Positions 48,541 through 60,323 of a stretch of 64,000 bases of DNA are shown here, one piece after another (position 1 is the stretch's first letter; each line of letters starts with the position of its first letter). The stretch covers positions 15,149,747 through 15,213,746 of the forward strand of contig VDFB02000001.1 of NCBI GenBank assembly GCA_007258455.2. Reading direction: 5' to 3'. Made by a program: the position numbers and the translations under genes. The stretch comes from Sequoia sempervirens. Taxonomy: Eukaryota; Streptophyta; Pinopsida; Cupressales; Cupressaceae. Under the pieces are notes generated by a model. That model was not told where the DNA came from. It was given only the letters and a program-made list of their open reading frames with translations, and did not search any database.

Positions 48541-49200
48541 CATGTCTAAGTCAAGAGGAAGTCTTCCCAATCTTGGTAAGGCACAAGCAAAGTCCGCCAT
48601 GCCCATGGTCAAGGAAAATATCTAAGATGATGCAAAGTCCACTTGGTATGTCCAAATTGTTGTCAATTCCACCCTTGGCTTGAATAATGCTTTTCCAAGA
48701 CAAAGTTAAAGTCTTCACAACTCAAAGCATACATGGAGAAGACAGCATAAAGTTGGCCCAACTCAAAGCATACATAGCAAAGACAACTTAAAGTCCACCA
48801 CAAGCTGAAAATAGGAGATGGAAAACATATCTTGAAGTCTGCCTTAGGCCAAGATCAAAGGCAAAATATAACATGTTGAGATGGTGCCTCGTCATCTTCT
48901 AACCAATCAAATTGTTCCAAGCTAGCATTTCTAGGTTCAATGAAACTGACACTTCATAATGCAATAATTTTTTATTGTTGGTTTATATTTAGCAGAAGGA
49001 CAAGTATCCCCAAATGTAATTTTCTCATTGGTCGAGAGGTAGTTAGTTGTGACAAAATGTAATTAGGGTTTTATTTTGTAATCTCGGTCATTGATTGAAA
49101 ATAAATCTTTGCCATTGAATTGTATTTGAGGAGCCTATAAATTGAGCTGACCCCTCATTTGTAAAACTTGGGAGCATCCATCACATACTACCAGTTCACC
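48541..49200 (+). repeat. LTR-like segment related to 27840-28140
   Basis: Repeated AAGTCCGCC or AAGTCTGCC motifs, then GAGCCTATAAATTGAGCTGA and CCCCTCATTTGTAAA at 49128-49165, which recur at about 28090. The TATA-like box is at about 49133. It has the same neighbour relation as in G1: tandem array, then this segment. Confidence 0.45.
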
Positions 49201-49229
49201 ACCTTGTCTATGATTTCAATTACTATTAT

Positions 49230-50340
49230 TCTTTGATAGATTTTTTCCAAGCGTCCATCACTTGTCTATAAGCACTTGCTATAGGATCTTAGCCATAGTA
49301 GCAAGATAGTGAACTGTTTGATAAAATGCTTTGGTAGACATGTATGAAAAATGTGGTAGCATAGACAAGGTAGTGAACTATTTGAGAAAATGCATCAAAG
49401 AAATGTGGTCTCATGGTGATGGAATACCATGACAATCTATGGAATTTTTATGTCACGAAATTCCATCATCATGAGACCATATTTATTTAAGGAATTTTTT
49501 CAAATAGTTCACTATCTTGTCTATGTTATTGCTTACTATTATGCTTTGATGGATTTTTTCCAAGCATCCATATAGATTGTTCAAAAGCATTGGCTATTTT
49601 AGACTTTTAGCCATAGCAGAAGGGTAGTGAATTGATTGATAAAATGCTTTGGTAGACATGTATGAAAAATGTGGTAGCATAAACAAGGCAGTGTATTGTT
49701 TGAAAAATAAATCCTCAAAGAAATGTGTTCTCTTGGTGATGGAATGCCATGACAAGCACATTGAGACCACATTTCTCTGAGGAATTTTTTTGAACAGTTC
49801 ACTGCCTTGTCTATGCTATTGCTTCTTATTATGATTTGATATATTTTTCCAAGCATAAATAGCTTGTTTTCAAGAACCTATTTTAGGCTTTTAGCCATAG
49901 TAGCAAGGCAGTGAACTATTTGATAAAATGCTTTGGTAAACATGTACGAAAAATGTGGTAGCATAGACAAGGCAATGAATTGTTTGAAAAAATGCCACAA
50001 AGAAAAATGGTAATGGAATGGCATGAAAATCCATAGCAATTTGCATGTCATGGAATTCCATCACCATGAGACCACATTTCTTTTAGGCATTTTTTTCAAG
50101 TAGTTCATTGCCTTGTCTATAGTATTGCTATTATGTTTTTGATGTATTTTTTCCAAGCATCCATAGCTTGTTCAAAAGAACTTGTTTTATGAGTTTAGCC
50201 ATAGCAACAAGGTAGCAAATTTTTTGACAAAATAGTTTGGTAGACATGTATTAAAAATGTGGTAACATAGACAAGATAGTGAACTATTTGATAAAATACA
50301 TCAAAGAAATCTGGCCTCATAGAATTCCATGATGAGAAAA
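49230..50340. repeat. Tandem array of hairpin-forming units of about 300 bp
   Basis: Anchor TTTGGTAGACATGTA at about 49331, 49649, 49931 and 50228. Each full unit contains two arms of about 66 nt that are reverse complements. In unit 1, 49360-49425 pairs with about 49459-49525 (CATAGACAAGGTAGTGAACT against AGTTCACTATCTTGTCTATG) around a loop of about 34 nt. The fourth unit is cut within its left arm at 50340. Non-coding. Confidence 0.8.
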
Positions 50341-50359
50341 TGCAATTGGTAGCTGCTCC

Positions 50360-51262
50360 TACTTATTACTTATGCAATGTGAAGTAATTGCATAAATTCT
50401 TAGGTTGACCATGTAAAAACTATATTGTAATTAAAATTTTGTCATCTATCAACATCTAGTTATTAGTTATGCAGTGTGAAGTAATGCTTTGACTTTGAAA
50501 GATGTGCAATAAAATGTAATCAATGATATGAATATAAACTACAAAACAATATTTTTTACAATTCATTGGTTAAAATCCTTATTTTATTTACTCTCTATAT
50601 CTCTATATTCTATGGAAATACCTTTCAATTTAAAAATAAATAGATTTTATCTCTTGTTCTACAATTTTTTACGTTTTATTTAAATATGATTTTTTTTTCT
50701 GACTTTTTAAAAAACTCTTATACTTTTGGTTTGTCAAAAATTTCCCCAAAAGATTTGTGCTGCTATGCATTGGAAGCATGAAGCATACAAGTGAATACAC
50801 ACACTATACATGAAGTATACATGTGAATAAGTGAAGCATACATGCAAATAAGTGATGCATTGTAAGTAATTGAAGCATTCCAAAGGATACAAACCACTAG
50901 GAATGGAGCTTATTTACACAATATGCTTTAGATGGAGCTTATTGAACAATCGATAGTAATTAATTAAGCATTAGATGTAAAAAAAATCAATGCCTACAAT
51001 ATTCAAGCATACGATTTACACAATACACATGATAACATCATTCAAGAATGGTAGTAGCAAAATAAGATTTTTTTTAATAAAAAATTTGTAAGGTATACAA
51101 TGATATATATTGATAAAAGTATATACAATATATCCAAAAAATCTATACAAGCTTAGTACAAAGGAGCCATATTATGGACATAAAATGTCACGTGTATATT
51201 GATAATATTAAACATATGTTCCAAAATGCCACATAGGCATACAAAAAATGACCCTAATATAG
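50360..51262. other. G3 3' flank, AT-rich
   Basis: 50360-50545 matches 29928-30190 of G1 (CATCTATCAACATCTAGTTA, AAGATGTGCAAT). 50760-50900 has a degenerate GAAGCATACATGTGAATAAGT repeat. No gene is seen in 50550-51262. Confidence 0.6.
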
Positions 51263-53391
51263 TCATTTCCCTCTAGGGGAAGGAAATAGATCCCGTCCTA
51301 CCTTTGAAATTTGGCTGGATGGAGTGACTGTTGGTTCTCTAGTCTTTTGAACACGCTCGCTAGTCCTCCTCTCTTCACTTTGGACCTTGAACTAATACAA
51401 TAAAATGTAAAGATGTTAATACACATAAATTGAATTGTGGAATGACATAACAAAATATAATCACTTACCACATACAGATAGTCATAATTCACATTTATAT
51501 CATTACCACATCCACGATCTAGAGTGACAATGACTTGTAGCAACCATCAAGATAGAAATTAAGTTGCACAAAAGTATCATGAAAATTTTCTATAATATAC
51601 CATAAAAGAGAAAATATAATGACAAATTGACTAATCTGTTGCATACCTCTCTCAATGGATCATAACTGGCTATTGTTACAGCAACTCTGTGGTCCATCAT
51701 GCCGCCAACATCACCAGGGCTGTCTGATGTCAGCATCTGCAAATGGTAAATGAAAGAGTAAATGGTAGGGTGAACTATTAAATGTTAATGTGATGGGATT
51801 AGGAAGAAATAAAGGAACACAAAGTGAATTAGGAGAAGATAATGTGATACGATCAAGGAATACAAATGCAATATTTGTGTTTCTCATCAATTTTTTAGAT
51901 TTGTATATACAAAATTATGAAAACTAGCTAATATTGTTATGCGACACCAATATTGAATAAAGGCTACCTGAGTGTAAGTTGTTTGAGGAAATGAATTGTG
52001 AGGTGTGGAGGTCAAAGGTCCACCAAGAAACTGTTTGAAATCCAAAGCATGTTATGAGACAAATATTCAAATATAACATTCAACTGTACAAATGCAATAA
52101 TAATATCTTTAATACTAGATGCATACCTATTGACTCAACGTCGAGAAAAAATAAGGGTCTGTAGGAATGGGGAACGTGTCATGAAAACTCCAACCCTAAA
52201 ATCTCATCATATCAAAATTCTACTAATTTACTATTTCTTAAATTTCAAAATATAATTTAATAAACAACATTAAATGAACTTGCTTAATTTTACCTAAGTG
52301 TCAATTCAGAATGTATCATTCAGCAAATCATCTGTGAAAGCCATCACCTCTACAAATGATGTGGGCTGTGTAGCTACATCTTGAACACTCTGATAATCAT
52401 ACGTGCAAATTGCACCACAAGCGCGACAATAGTGGGGTGGAGCTTGAGGCCTAGATGTTTCCTCCATACCAGGCTCTACTAGAGGCCTCACACACTATAA
52501 AATGGTCTGGGTGAGTGAGCCAATCAACTCCAGCGTGTCCACCTATACACTATCTTTAACAATGGAAGGAACATCGACATGCTCCACCATGGGTCTAGCC
52601 AAGGGTCTCGGTGCCAATTGTGGATTACGTCATACATTAGGTCTATCATGTGTGGAGCCCCCACCTCTACCCTAAAATTCTAAGATGTTAATATAATTTG
52701 GCATCTTATTGAGGATAAACTCACAATAGAGTTTCCTCAAAAAGTATTGTGGTACCTCATGGTTATTGCATGGACGTTGGTCAACTACTATCCACCACCA
52801 CTCCCAAAATTTATTTTTAATTAACTCAAGGTGGAACCAATGGATGGGGAACCTCCTACATGTATGAGACAAAGGTGCATTGGTTTTAGGGTCTGTAAAT
52901 AGGGCACACAAGTTGGCTTTGCTATTTTTAATTTTTTTAATATCTACATATGGCAAACCTCTAGAATAATATTATCTCATCTCATGCCTCTTATTTGACC
53001 AAAAAATTATTTTCTCCCTCATTTCTCCTACATGAGATACAATTGACTTCATTGATTCAACAATTCCTCTCCTATAAGGGTGGGTTTCAGCATGCTCGGT
53101 TAATCTTCCAATTAATTGTTCAATGTATCTTTTATTGTTTTCAATTTGATTTAGAATATTTTCTTGTGTTCCTTGAGGATGCCTATGAATTGATGGTGGG
53201 GTTTTAGGTTGTTCTTGAATAGGAGGCTCTTCTTGAGGGGGTGACTCTGAATTCTCAATGTTTGGAGGTGGAGATTCATTCCTTGAGAATTAGAACAATA
53301 TTTTATTATAAAAACCTATTTCAATCTGCATTCTAAATCAAATTCAAAATAAATAGAATAAAAATACATACCTCTTTGTAATCTTTGACAT
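51263..53391 (-). pseudogene. G3 gene: relative of the G1 gene, at least seven exons
   Basis: Minus-strand exons inferred from homology and GT/AG borders: 53391-53372 (MSKITKR), 53281-52294, 52195-52127, 52030-51968, 51736-51647, 51533-51469 and 51391-51263 (ends LFPSPRGK-stop). The large exon has a Pro-rich head (SPPQEEPPIQEQ), a helical part, then the Trp-rich block PYVDIKKIKNSKANLCALF and KFWEWWWIV, then HEVPQYFLRKLY and HYCRACGAIC. It aligns with exon 1 of the G1 gene over its whole length. Stops lie at about 52978, 52672, 52627 and others. Family not recognised; the later exons differ from G1. It would act in the same, unknown, process as the G1 protein. Confidence 0.7.
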
Positions 53392-53559
53392 CTCTGATGT
53401 GTTGGCGACATCCTCATGAAAAATAGCAAACTAAGGATGCAAATAATGGATGATATTTAGTAAGCGCGAGTTGCAGATCTCAAATCCTCCAAGCCAAGCC
53501 ACGAGTTGAATTGAAATGAGGTTTCAAAATATGTTTTTTATTTTATTTACCTTTTTCCT

Positions 53560-53700
53560 TTGGTGCACACCAAATTTGTCAAGCGCCAAATTTTTTGAGC
53601 ACCAAAGTTGGAATGCGCCAAATAGCCAATTTCAGCCTTTTTTTTGTGAATTTTTACAATTTGACACCTAAATTGTGTCATAGATTGATGCACTTACCCT
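53560..53700. mobile_element. G3 right terminus with subterminal repeats
   Basis: The end reads ATTGATGCACTTACCC, i.e. GGGTAAGTGCATCAAT from outside in, matching the G1 terminus GGGTATGTGCA at 10 of the first 11 positions. Inside it are four GC(G/A)CCAAA-type repeats (53564, 53582, 53597, 53613). It abuts copia RNase H coding text at 53701. The matching left end and target duplication were not found in the window. Confidence 0.65.
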
Positions 53701-53911
53701 TTCAAAGAATCCAGTGATGCACTCAAGGACAAAGCATATATCAATCAAGTATCACTTTTTGAGAGAGAAATTTAAGGAGAATGAAGTAAAGCTTGAGTAT
53801 GTACTTACAAAGGATCAAATTGCTGACATATTTACTAAGGCTCTTCCTAAAGACACTTTTGAGTATCTCTAGGAGAAGTTGGGGATTATTTCCCCTCCTT
53901 TCTTGAATTAG
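53701..53911 (+). pseudogene. Ty1/copia RNase H C-terminus (SIRE-like)
   Basis: SKNPVMHSRTKHISIKYHF, then VLTKDQIADIFTKALPKDTF: the end of a copia pol as in SIRE or Maximus elements. One in-frame stop lies at about 53869; the frame ends at 53911. The 5' part of pol is missing at the junction with G3, which appears to have inserted into this gene. Confidence 0.85.
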
Positions 53912-54270
53912 ATGCATATGGAGATGCATCACTATAGTTGATGTATGGATCTATCTTCTTTCTAGACTAATGTTTAGTGGCTAGCTCTTAGGGGGAGTAG
54001 GTAGTGTCATGTGTTTTCATTATGCAACTCATTGGGTGTACTCCTAAGGGGGAGTATTCAGTGCTGGTATAGATCTTGGTTCAATGTAAAATGGAAAGAA
54101 CAATGCAAAACATCTTTTTCCTTTGTAATTGATGTCAAAGGGGGAGAAAAATTATCATGTGAAAAAGCTTATTCATTCAAAAAAGTTGTAGACAAAATTG
54201 TTCAAAACTGTTGTGTTATCTTTGATAGTTTTTCACATCATGTGTTGTCATCAATGAAAAAGGGGGAGAT
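53912..54270 (+). other. Copia 3' untranslated region with polypurine tracts
   Basis: Repeated GGGGGAG boxes (53989, 54048, 54139) and the final tract AAAAAGGGGGAGAT at 54257-54270 directly before the LTR. It primes plus-strand synthesis in this family. Confidence 0.75.
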
Positions 54271-55874
54271 TAGTGGAAGTATAAGGTGTTGTCATTGATG
54301 TTAACTATGTTTAGAGGAAGCTATTTATTGACTATATATGTTGAGGATATTGAGAAAATTGTAATAAAGAAGCTTTATTGTTTGTGCATGTATGGTTGAG
54401 ATGTTGAAGAAGTGTTGCGAGTACATGGAGTTATCTTTATGTTGCTATGTTTGGAAGTGTTTTGGAATAAAGTAATGAGATGGAATGATGGTTCTAGTAC
54501 TTGGTTTCCAAGTGCTTTTGAGAACATTTGATAAATAAAGTAAACAATGTCTTGCAGGTATTCAGTGTATGCCCCAGGATGTGCTCTATTTTTATTCTAT
54601 ATTGATTCTATGCTTGTGCAGCTCTGAGGTATTTTTCATGGTTGTTGGTAGTTGGTATATCTAGAATTTGGGTTTATAAACTATTGTACAGTGCAAGATA
54701 TTTTCAGCAGTATGTGAACCAGTTGTTGTCTAGGAGAAATTTAGTTGCTACGCATTTCTCTAAATTTTGATTTCAGAACTTTCGATTCTAAGAATAAGTT
54801 GATAAATTTGATCTCTTTCTTTGTTCAAGAGGAATTGAGATCATGCATTTCTATTGATGAGTTTCTAAGTTATAGTGTATTTTAGTGGTTGATAGGGTTA
54901 TTCAAGTGTACAAAATATTCATACTCTTCAAGCAAAGTTTGTTGTGAAGCTTCTAGATGGATTTGAATGTGTTCATTACTTACTCCAGATTGTGTTTAAG
55001 TAAAGTCTATTGTTCAAAAAGATTAGACCGAGTCAAGGATGTGTGCATTTAATTGTTTTATGTGTTTGGATGGGTACTAGCTGACCTTATGTTTAACACT
55101 ACATGGGAGACTTGTGGAAGCGTGTTGGGATCTATTTGGGTCCTAATTAAGGATTTATTTAGGTCACCTTTCATTCCTATCCACCGTAGGAATGTTTGGG
55201 TGCCGACACATTTCAAATTTGAATATATAACAACTAGTGGCCAACATTGGAGAAATTTTTTGAAGAAGAGGTTGATATAAATATGTATGGTGTTGATGCA
55301 AGAGGGATGAAAAAAGAGTAAGAAGCAAGATAGATGCGAGATTGTTGTGAGTGAAGTGTAAGGAGATGGGAATTTGAGCAGAGCTGTGCAAATTTCATGT
55401 TAGGGTTCCTAAGGCAGTAAGCTTAAGGCATCTGATATCTTTCATGTGAGACTATGAAAGTGTGCGAGCAATTGTGGTGGACTCCTTGCTGCATTGAGAT
55501 GTGTTTCTCTATGTAACATTCTTCTTCTATCTTCTTCTATTCTTTCTGTGGCAGTGATCCTTTTTGGATAGTGTGTCCTATTCTGGTAGTGAGCCTCTTT
55601 GGTAGCGATCCTTTGTATTTGGTTTTGGAATTCTTTATATTGTGAGCTAATCCTCACCCTAGTTTTTCCCTTATTGGGTTTTCCATGTAAATCTGGTGTT
55701 CTTATGTATATAGTGTTGTGATTTCAATTTTTTTATATGTACTTCATGTTTAATCAAACTAATAGAATAAGGGTTGAATGAATGTTTGTGAATCTAATTG
55801 TTGTTGAGAGTTTTAAAGGTATACATTTCTAGAATTGATTCACCACCCTCTTAGTTGTATTGCTTATTTCAACA
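54271..55874 (+). repeat. Copia 3' LTR, 1604 bp
   Basis: It starts TAGTGGAAGTATAAGG (expected TGTTGGAAGT, decayed) right after the polypurine tract and ends TTCACCACCCTCTTAG...TTTCAACA. The TTCACC-CCCTC stretch before the end is usual for SIRE-like LTRs. TATA box TATAAATA at 55275-55282. Open frames in it have no domain. No 5' partner LTR was seen in the window. Confidence 0.8.
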
Positions 55875-55995
55875 ACTAGTAGATCAATAAATTAAAATTT
55901 AGAAAAGTAATTTCTATTATAAATTAACTTAAATATCATAAAATTAATTTTAATGATTTTAAAATAAAATAAATTAGTTAGAGTTTATTCATATA

Positions 55996-57144
55996 TGTGT
56001 GATCGATTTTTATGTGTATCAAATGTAAAAATAATAAATCAAACACACCAATGAAACTTTAAATCAAAGCATAAAATAAAGACATGCAAACTCCGTTTAT
56101 GATTCAAAGACATTCCATTATCCTCTATCTCTAGTGTTTTTGTCGATTCAAGCTTGCTCTCAGATCTTGGGCTAGGCTCAACAAATGGTCTTCCTAGAGA
56201 ACAAGATTGAAGATGAATGCATGCTATGCTAAGATATGATTATGCTTAAACTAAACATGATTGCTAGAATTGAAGATTATGAAAATGTTATGAATGCTAA
56301 AACTGATAATGACAATGCTAGAATGCTAGAATGCTATAATGCAAGTAAGCTCTAATGTACGTGTGTGTTTTGTGTAAACAATGCTTGGATTTGTAGGGAT
56401 ATTTATAGAGTTTTCGAAAGATTCTAATTGGCTGAGATGATCAACGGCTGTGAGAATTCCTAGCAGATCAAACGGTCGAAGATGGATAAGAGTGGAGAGA
56501 AAAATAGAAGAAAACATAAAACAAGCTTTGTTTCCTTTTTCAAAGAAGAGATAAGATGAGATGATAAAGATGAATTACAAAAATAATCTTTTTATGAGAT
56601 TTTGGAAAGATTTTGAAGATAAATAATGAATTTACTAAATTCTTTATTCATTTATTGGTGACATGAAAGATTTTTCTTAAAATAGAATATTTACTCAAGA
56701 TTTGAAGAATAATGGAGGATTTCATAATTAAATAAAATATTTAATTATGATTTGAAAAGATATGAAAGATATTTAATTAAATTGCTTAAGAAATGACATG
56801 TGGATGAAATTAATTAAATAAAATATTTAATTAATTAGAATAAATATTTTAATAGGAGAAAGGAAATATTTAAATTTAATTAAATCAAAGAACTTAATTA
56901 AATTCAAAAAGGTGATAATTAATTAAAATAAATAAAGAGTATTTATTTAATTAATTAAGTAGGCATATGGAATAATTAAATAAAGTGAATTTATTTAATT
57001 ATGGTGGAAGAATAAAGTGAGTGAACAATATAATTAAATTAAATAAATTTAATCATATGTAGAGGACTTTAGAGAAATTAATTAAATAATAAAATATTTA
57101 ATTAAATGCTAGGATTTAGACATGACCAATTTTATGCATATACA
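55996..57144 (-). repeat. D2: LTR of the S1 family, minus strand
   Basis: Inverted copy of 6526-7663 with the same ends: TGTGTGATCGAT at 55996 and GCATATACA at 57144. A polypurine tract at its right shows it is the 3' LTR of a minus-strand element whose body lies to the right. TATA box at about 56398-56410. 120 bp of AT-rich spacer (55875-55995) separates it from the copia LTR. Confidence 0.85.
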
Positions 57145-57158
57145 TTTTCCCCCTCTTT
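57145..57158 (-). other. Polypurine tract of the D2 element
   Basis: Minus-strand AAAGAGGGGGAAAA immediately before the LTR start TGTATATGC. Confidence 0.8.
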
Positions 57159-58153
57159 GAAGTGATGTGTGAAATGCATTGCTTCAAAGAAAATATTCTT
57201 GTTTTTGAAATTTTGCTGTTTGATTTTGCCCTTGATCAAAAAATTTTAACTGATATGCCCCTAATTAAAAAATGTGCCTGATATGCCTTTTGATTTGAAT
57301 CTGATATGCAGTTGATACTGATGATGCTCCCTCAGGAGGTAAAATCATTGATGATGAGAAAAATGTTTAGTTGATGATGAAATTCGGATGATGAAAGGGA
57401 TGTAGTGATTTAGCTCCTAATAATTAATTAAAAGATGCCCCAATTGAAAATGACGCCCCTTTTGATGGAAATGATGAAATGATGATGATGTATATTGCTT
57501 CTTTTCTCAATAGATAGATAAATTGTCTTATCATCATGTTGATATGGATAGAAATGATAGAAAATATGATAAATGATGAATTGATAACTTTGCTTCAGAG
57601 AATAGAAAACAAAGAGTAGATAGCTGATAACTTTGTTTCCAAAGAGTAGAAGGATTGATTGCATTTTGGTTGATAACTTTTCTTTAGAAAACAAAGAGTA
57701 GATTATTGATATGACTTCTGATAAATTTTCTTTCTACGATAGAAAACAAATAGTAGATGATTGATAGGACTTCTGATAATTTTTTTTTCTGCGATACAAA
57801 ACAAATAGTAGATGATTGATAGGGCTTCTGATAAAATTGCTTTATGTGATAGAAAACAAATAGTAGATGATTGATAGGTCTTCTGATAAATTTTCTTTAT
57901 GCAATAGAAAACAAATAGTAGATGATGTGATTGAAAACATATTTGCATTCGTGACTGAAGTACAAATAGGAAGATGATTTCATTGTTGATAAATTCATCG
58001 TGATGAAGATAGATAGTAAAGATTTCATTTGATCTATGATAAATCCTTCTTGATGAAGATAGATAGTAAAGATTTGATTTGATGTTTGATAAATCCATCT
58101 TGATGAAGATAGATAGTAAAGATTTGATTTGATGTCTGATAAATCCTATACTA
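57159..58153 (-). repeat. 3' region of the D2 element with two tandem arrays
   Basis: Non-coding and GAT-rich on plus. 57703-57930 holds four units of about 58 bp (anchor GAAAACAAATAGTAGATGAT). 58005-58145 holds about three units of about 50 bp (anchor GATGAAGATAGATAGTAAAG). The 131-codon minus-strand open frame across the first array is a by-product of the repeat. Confidence 0.8.
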
Positions 58154-58227
58154 GTGTACTTTCCGTTGGGGCATTTGAAAAAATTAGAATTTTTTTGAAT
58201 TTTGATCGTGGCAAGTTTATTCTTTGA

Positions 58228-59131
58228 ACTAGCCTAACTTCAAACAATGACCACAATTAGTTGTTAGTCCATTCAAAATAATCCAATCTAAGATTCCTAT
58301 GAAATACTTGACTATGCTAAAATATGCAAACTAAATAGAACAAAGACCACTAAATTGTAAGCATATAAAAACATAATCAAAACTTTATCTCATAATGGAT
58401 TGGTGCTTCTATGGAAAGAATCCCTTTCCCAATCCTTTGTAAGCTCCATGATATGAAAATGATATGAAAATGCTATGAAGATGGAATGGAAAAAAATCAG
58501 CTCTCAATGTGAAGAGAGTGACTTTGCATAAGATTTGTGGATGATTTGATGAAGAATCAACCCTTTATTTATAGATTTCCAAATTGGAAGAGAGTTCAAA
58601 ATAGAGCAATGTGGGATAATGATTGGACCAATGAGATGAGGCCACTTGTCACATTATGATAGGTTGAGGAATGTGCAAGTTTTGGCCAATATGCCAAAGA
58701 GGGGGAGATTCAAATTTGAAATTGTGAATTAAATGTTGAGAGGGGGACATGAAAGAGAGATGTTATTGCAATGTTGGAAGGGACAAGTCAACTTGTCTTC
58801 ATTTTCAAACTTGAGAGAATATTCCATTTTTTATGCCAAGTTGAAAGAAAATGATGAATTTATAAATGAATTAAAATGATTTATTGGTGCAAGTGGGAAA
58901 AGCTAGAGGATGTGATGGGTGGTTAGGTTAGGTTAATTAGGATTAGACTAGCTTAGATGATGTTTAGTTAATTTTGACCCATTTGACTTGAATATTGAAT
59001 TAAATGAACCTAATTTGCCTAATGAATGGATTTAATGAACTTGATTAACTTTATGAGGAAATGAATGTGAACTTGGCTAACTTGATGAATGGACCTAATT
59101 AAATGCATGATGCTAATTTTGCATGTCTACA
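58228..59131 (-). repeat. C2: LTR of the C family, minus strand
   Basis: Ends GCATGTCTACA at 59131 (LTR start TGTAGACATGC on minus) next to a polypurine tract. Collinear with C1 over about 0.9 kb, including the TATA box (about 58564-58575). The left border (about 58228) is approximate. Confidence 0.8.
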
Positions 59132-59145
59132 TTTTTCCCCTCTTT
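59132..59145 (-). other. Polypurine tract next to C2
   Basis: Minus-strand AAAGAGGGGAAAAA directly before TGTAGACATGC. Almost identical in sequence and position to the tract beside D2, so the C and D families are related. Confidence 0.8.
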
Positions 59146-59245
59146 GAAGCAATGTACTTGCTGCGTTGGTTCAAAGAATAAACTTGCCATGATCAAAATT
59201 CAAAAATTTTCTAATTTTTTCGGATGCCCCAGCGGAAAGTACACT

Positions 59246-60323
59246 GACCTACATTGCCCCCTCGAGAGATCAAACGAAAAGATTCAATTTGAGGGTCGAT
59301 CTCATGATAAAGAGGTTCAAAATGGATGGTATGGATGATTGTGATGATGTAAATGAGATGACGATGCAATAATGCCTATATGATTATGTAATAGATGTTT
59401 TATGAAAATTTATGATTTATGCAAATATATGATTTATGAGATGCTTAGAATAACAGATCTATATTATGATGATGAACATGCATGTGGGATGATATCTAGA
59501 ATACTGATGGTTCATGGATGCAGGATGGATGCACTGGTGATGATGATTAATTATTCATGACATGATGTTAGTGCGGAAAAGAAGACATTAGATGATGACA
59601 AGAGGATCCAACAAGACAACTTTATGAGAGATGATGATGAGAAATGAATGGTTTGCTTATCAAGGATTGGGATTTAAAAGGGTCACTTACCTTATGTTTG
59701 ATAACACACATAGGTGCGATGGATCAAGGTATAAAGAACTAGGATGGTGTTGCACCTAGTGAGATGGACTTTGAATTGACAAAAAAATAGGAGTATTCTT
59801 ATTCACATTTGACATATGGAAACCTTGCTAGGATGTACCTAACAAAGCAAGTATTCACCAAGTTATTTTAGAAGAACATCTAATAATCACAATAGACAAA
59901 AAGATAACGATTGTTTCCCCATTCCTATCTCTCTAAATCCTTTGTTTGGATATCATTGAGAGGTCCTTGGAATGAGTGCACTAAGATAAATCAAAAGAAG
60001 AGATCAAGTACACAAACAAGCCAATGTTTTTCATACCTCTAGCCAAAGGAATTTGTTTTGATAAGATAAGAATCCAAAGTGATATCCAAAATGATGCCCA
60101 TTGTCAGAATGATATATCCTAGGACATGCATTGTATATGATGATGATGGGTTGATAAGTTGATTGATAGGCTATTGATATAAGGTCGATTGACATGTTTG
60201 CAAATGATCAAGATTTTGATTTTGCGTTTAAAGGTTTGTTGTTTCAATTTTGATTTTATGTTTGGAGTTTGTTTTTGCTAATTGCTATAATTGTTTTTGT
60301 TTGTTTTGACAAAGGATGGTGAC
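59246..60323 (-). other. 3' region of a minus-strand gypsy element
   Basis: GATGATG-rich on plus, no coding domain. It resembles 57159-58153 in character and continues the element body to the right of C2. A frame at 59123-59338 overlaps the arm and is not supported as a gene. Confidence 0.55.

Larger units (their letters stand above)
58154..59245. repeat. Palindromic unit: LTR C2 between inverted 77-bp arms
   Basis: 58154-58229 and 59169-59245 are inverted copies (AGTGTACTTTCCG at the outer left, CGGAAAGTACACT at the outer right). They enclose the minus-strand LTR C2 and its polypurine tract. The right arm is in the expected place, the element 3' region next to the tract. The left arm is its inverse where the LTR should meet flanking DNA. 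Confidence 0.75.

Noticed and set aside
49230..50340. CRISPR-like array
   Set aside because: Units of about 300 bp with internal hairpins and no short constant repeat-spacer pattern; the setting is a plant genome.
57703..58098. 131-codon minus-strand frame
   Set aside because: It is created by 58-bp and 50-bp tandem repeats, with no domain.
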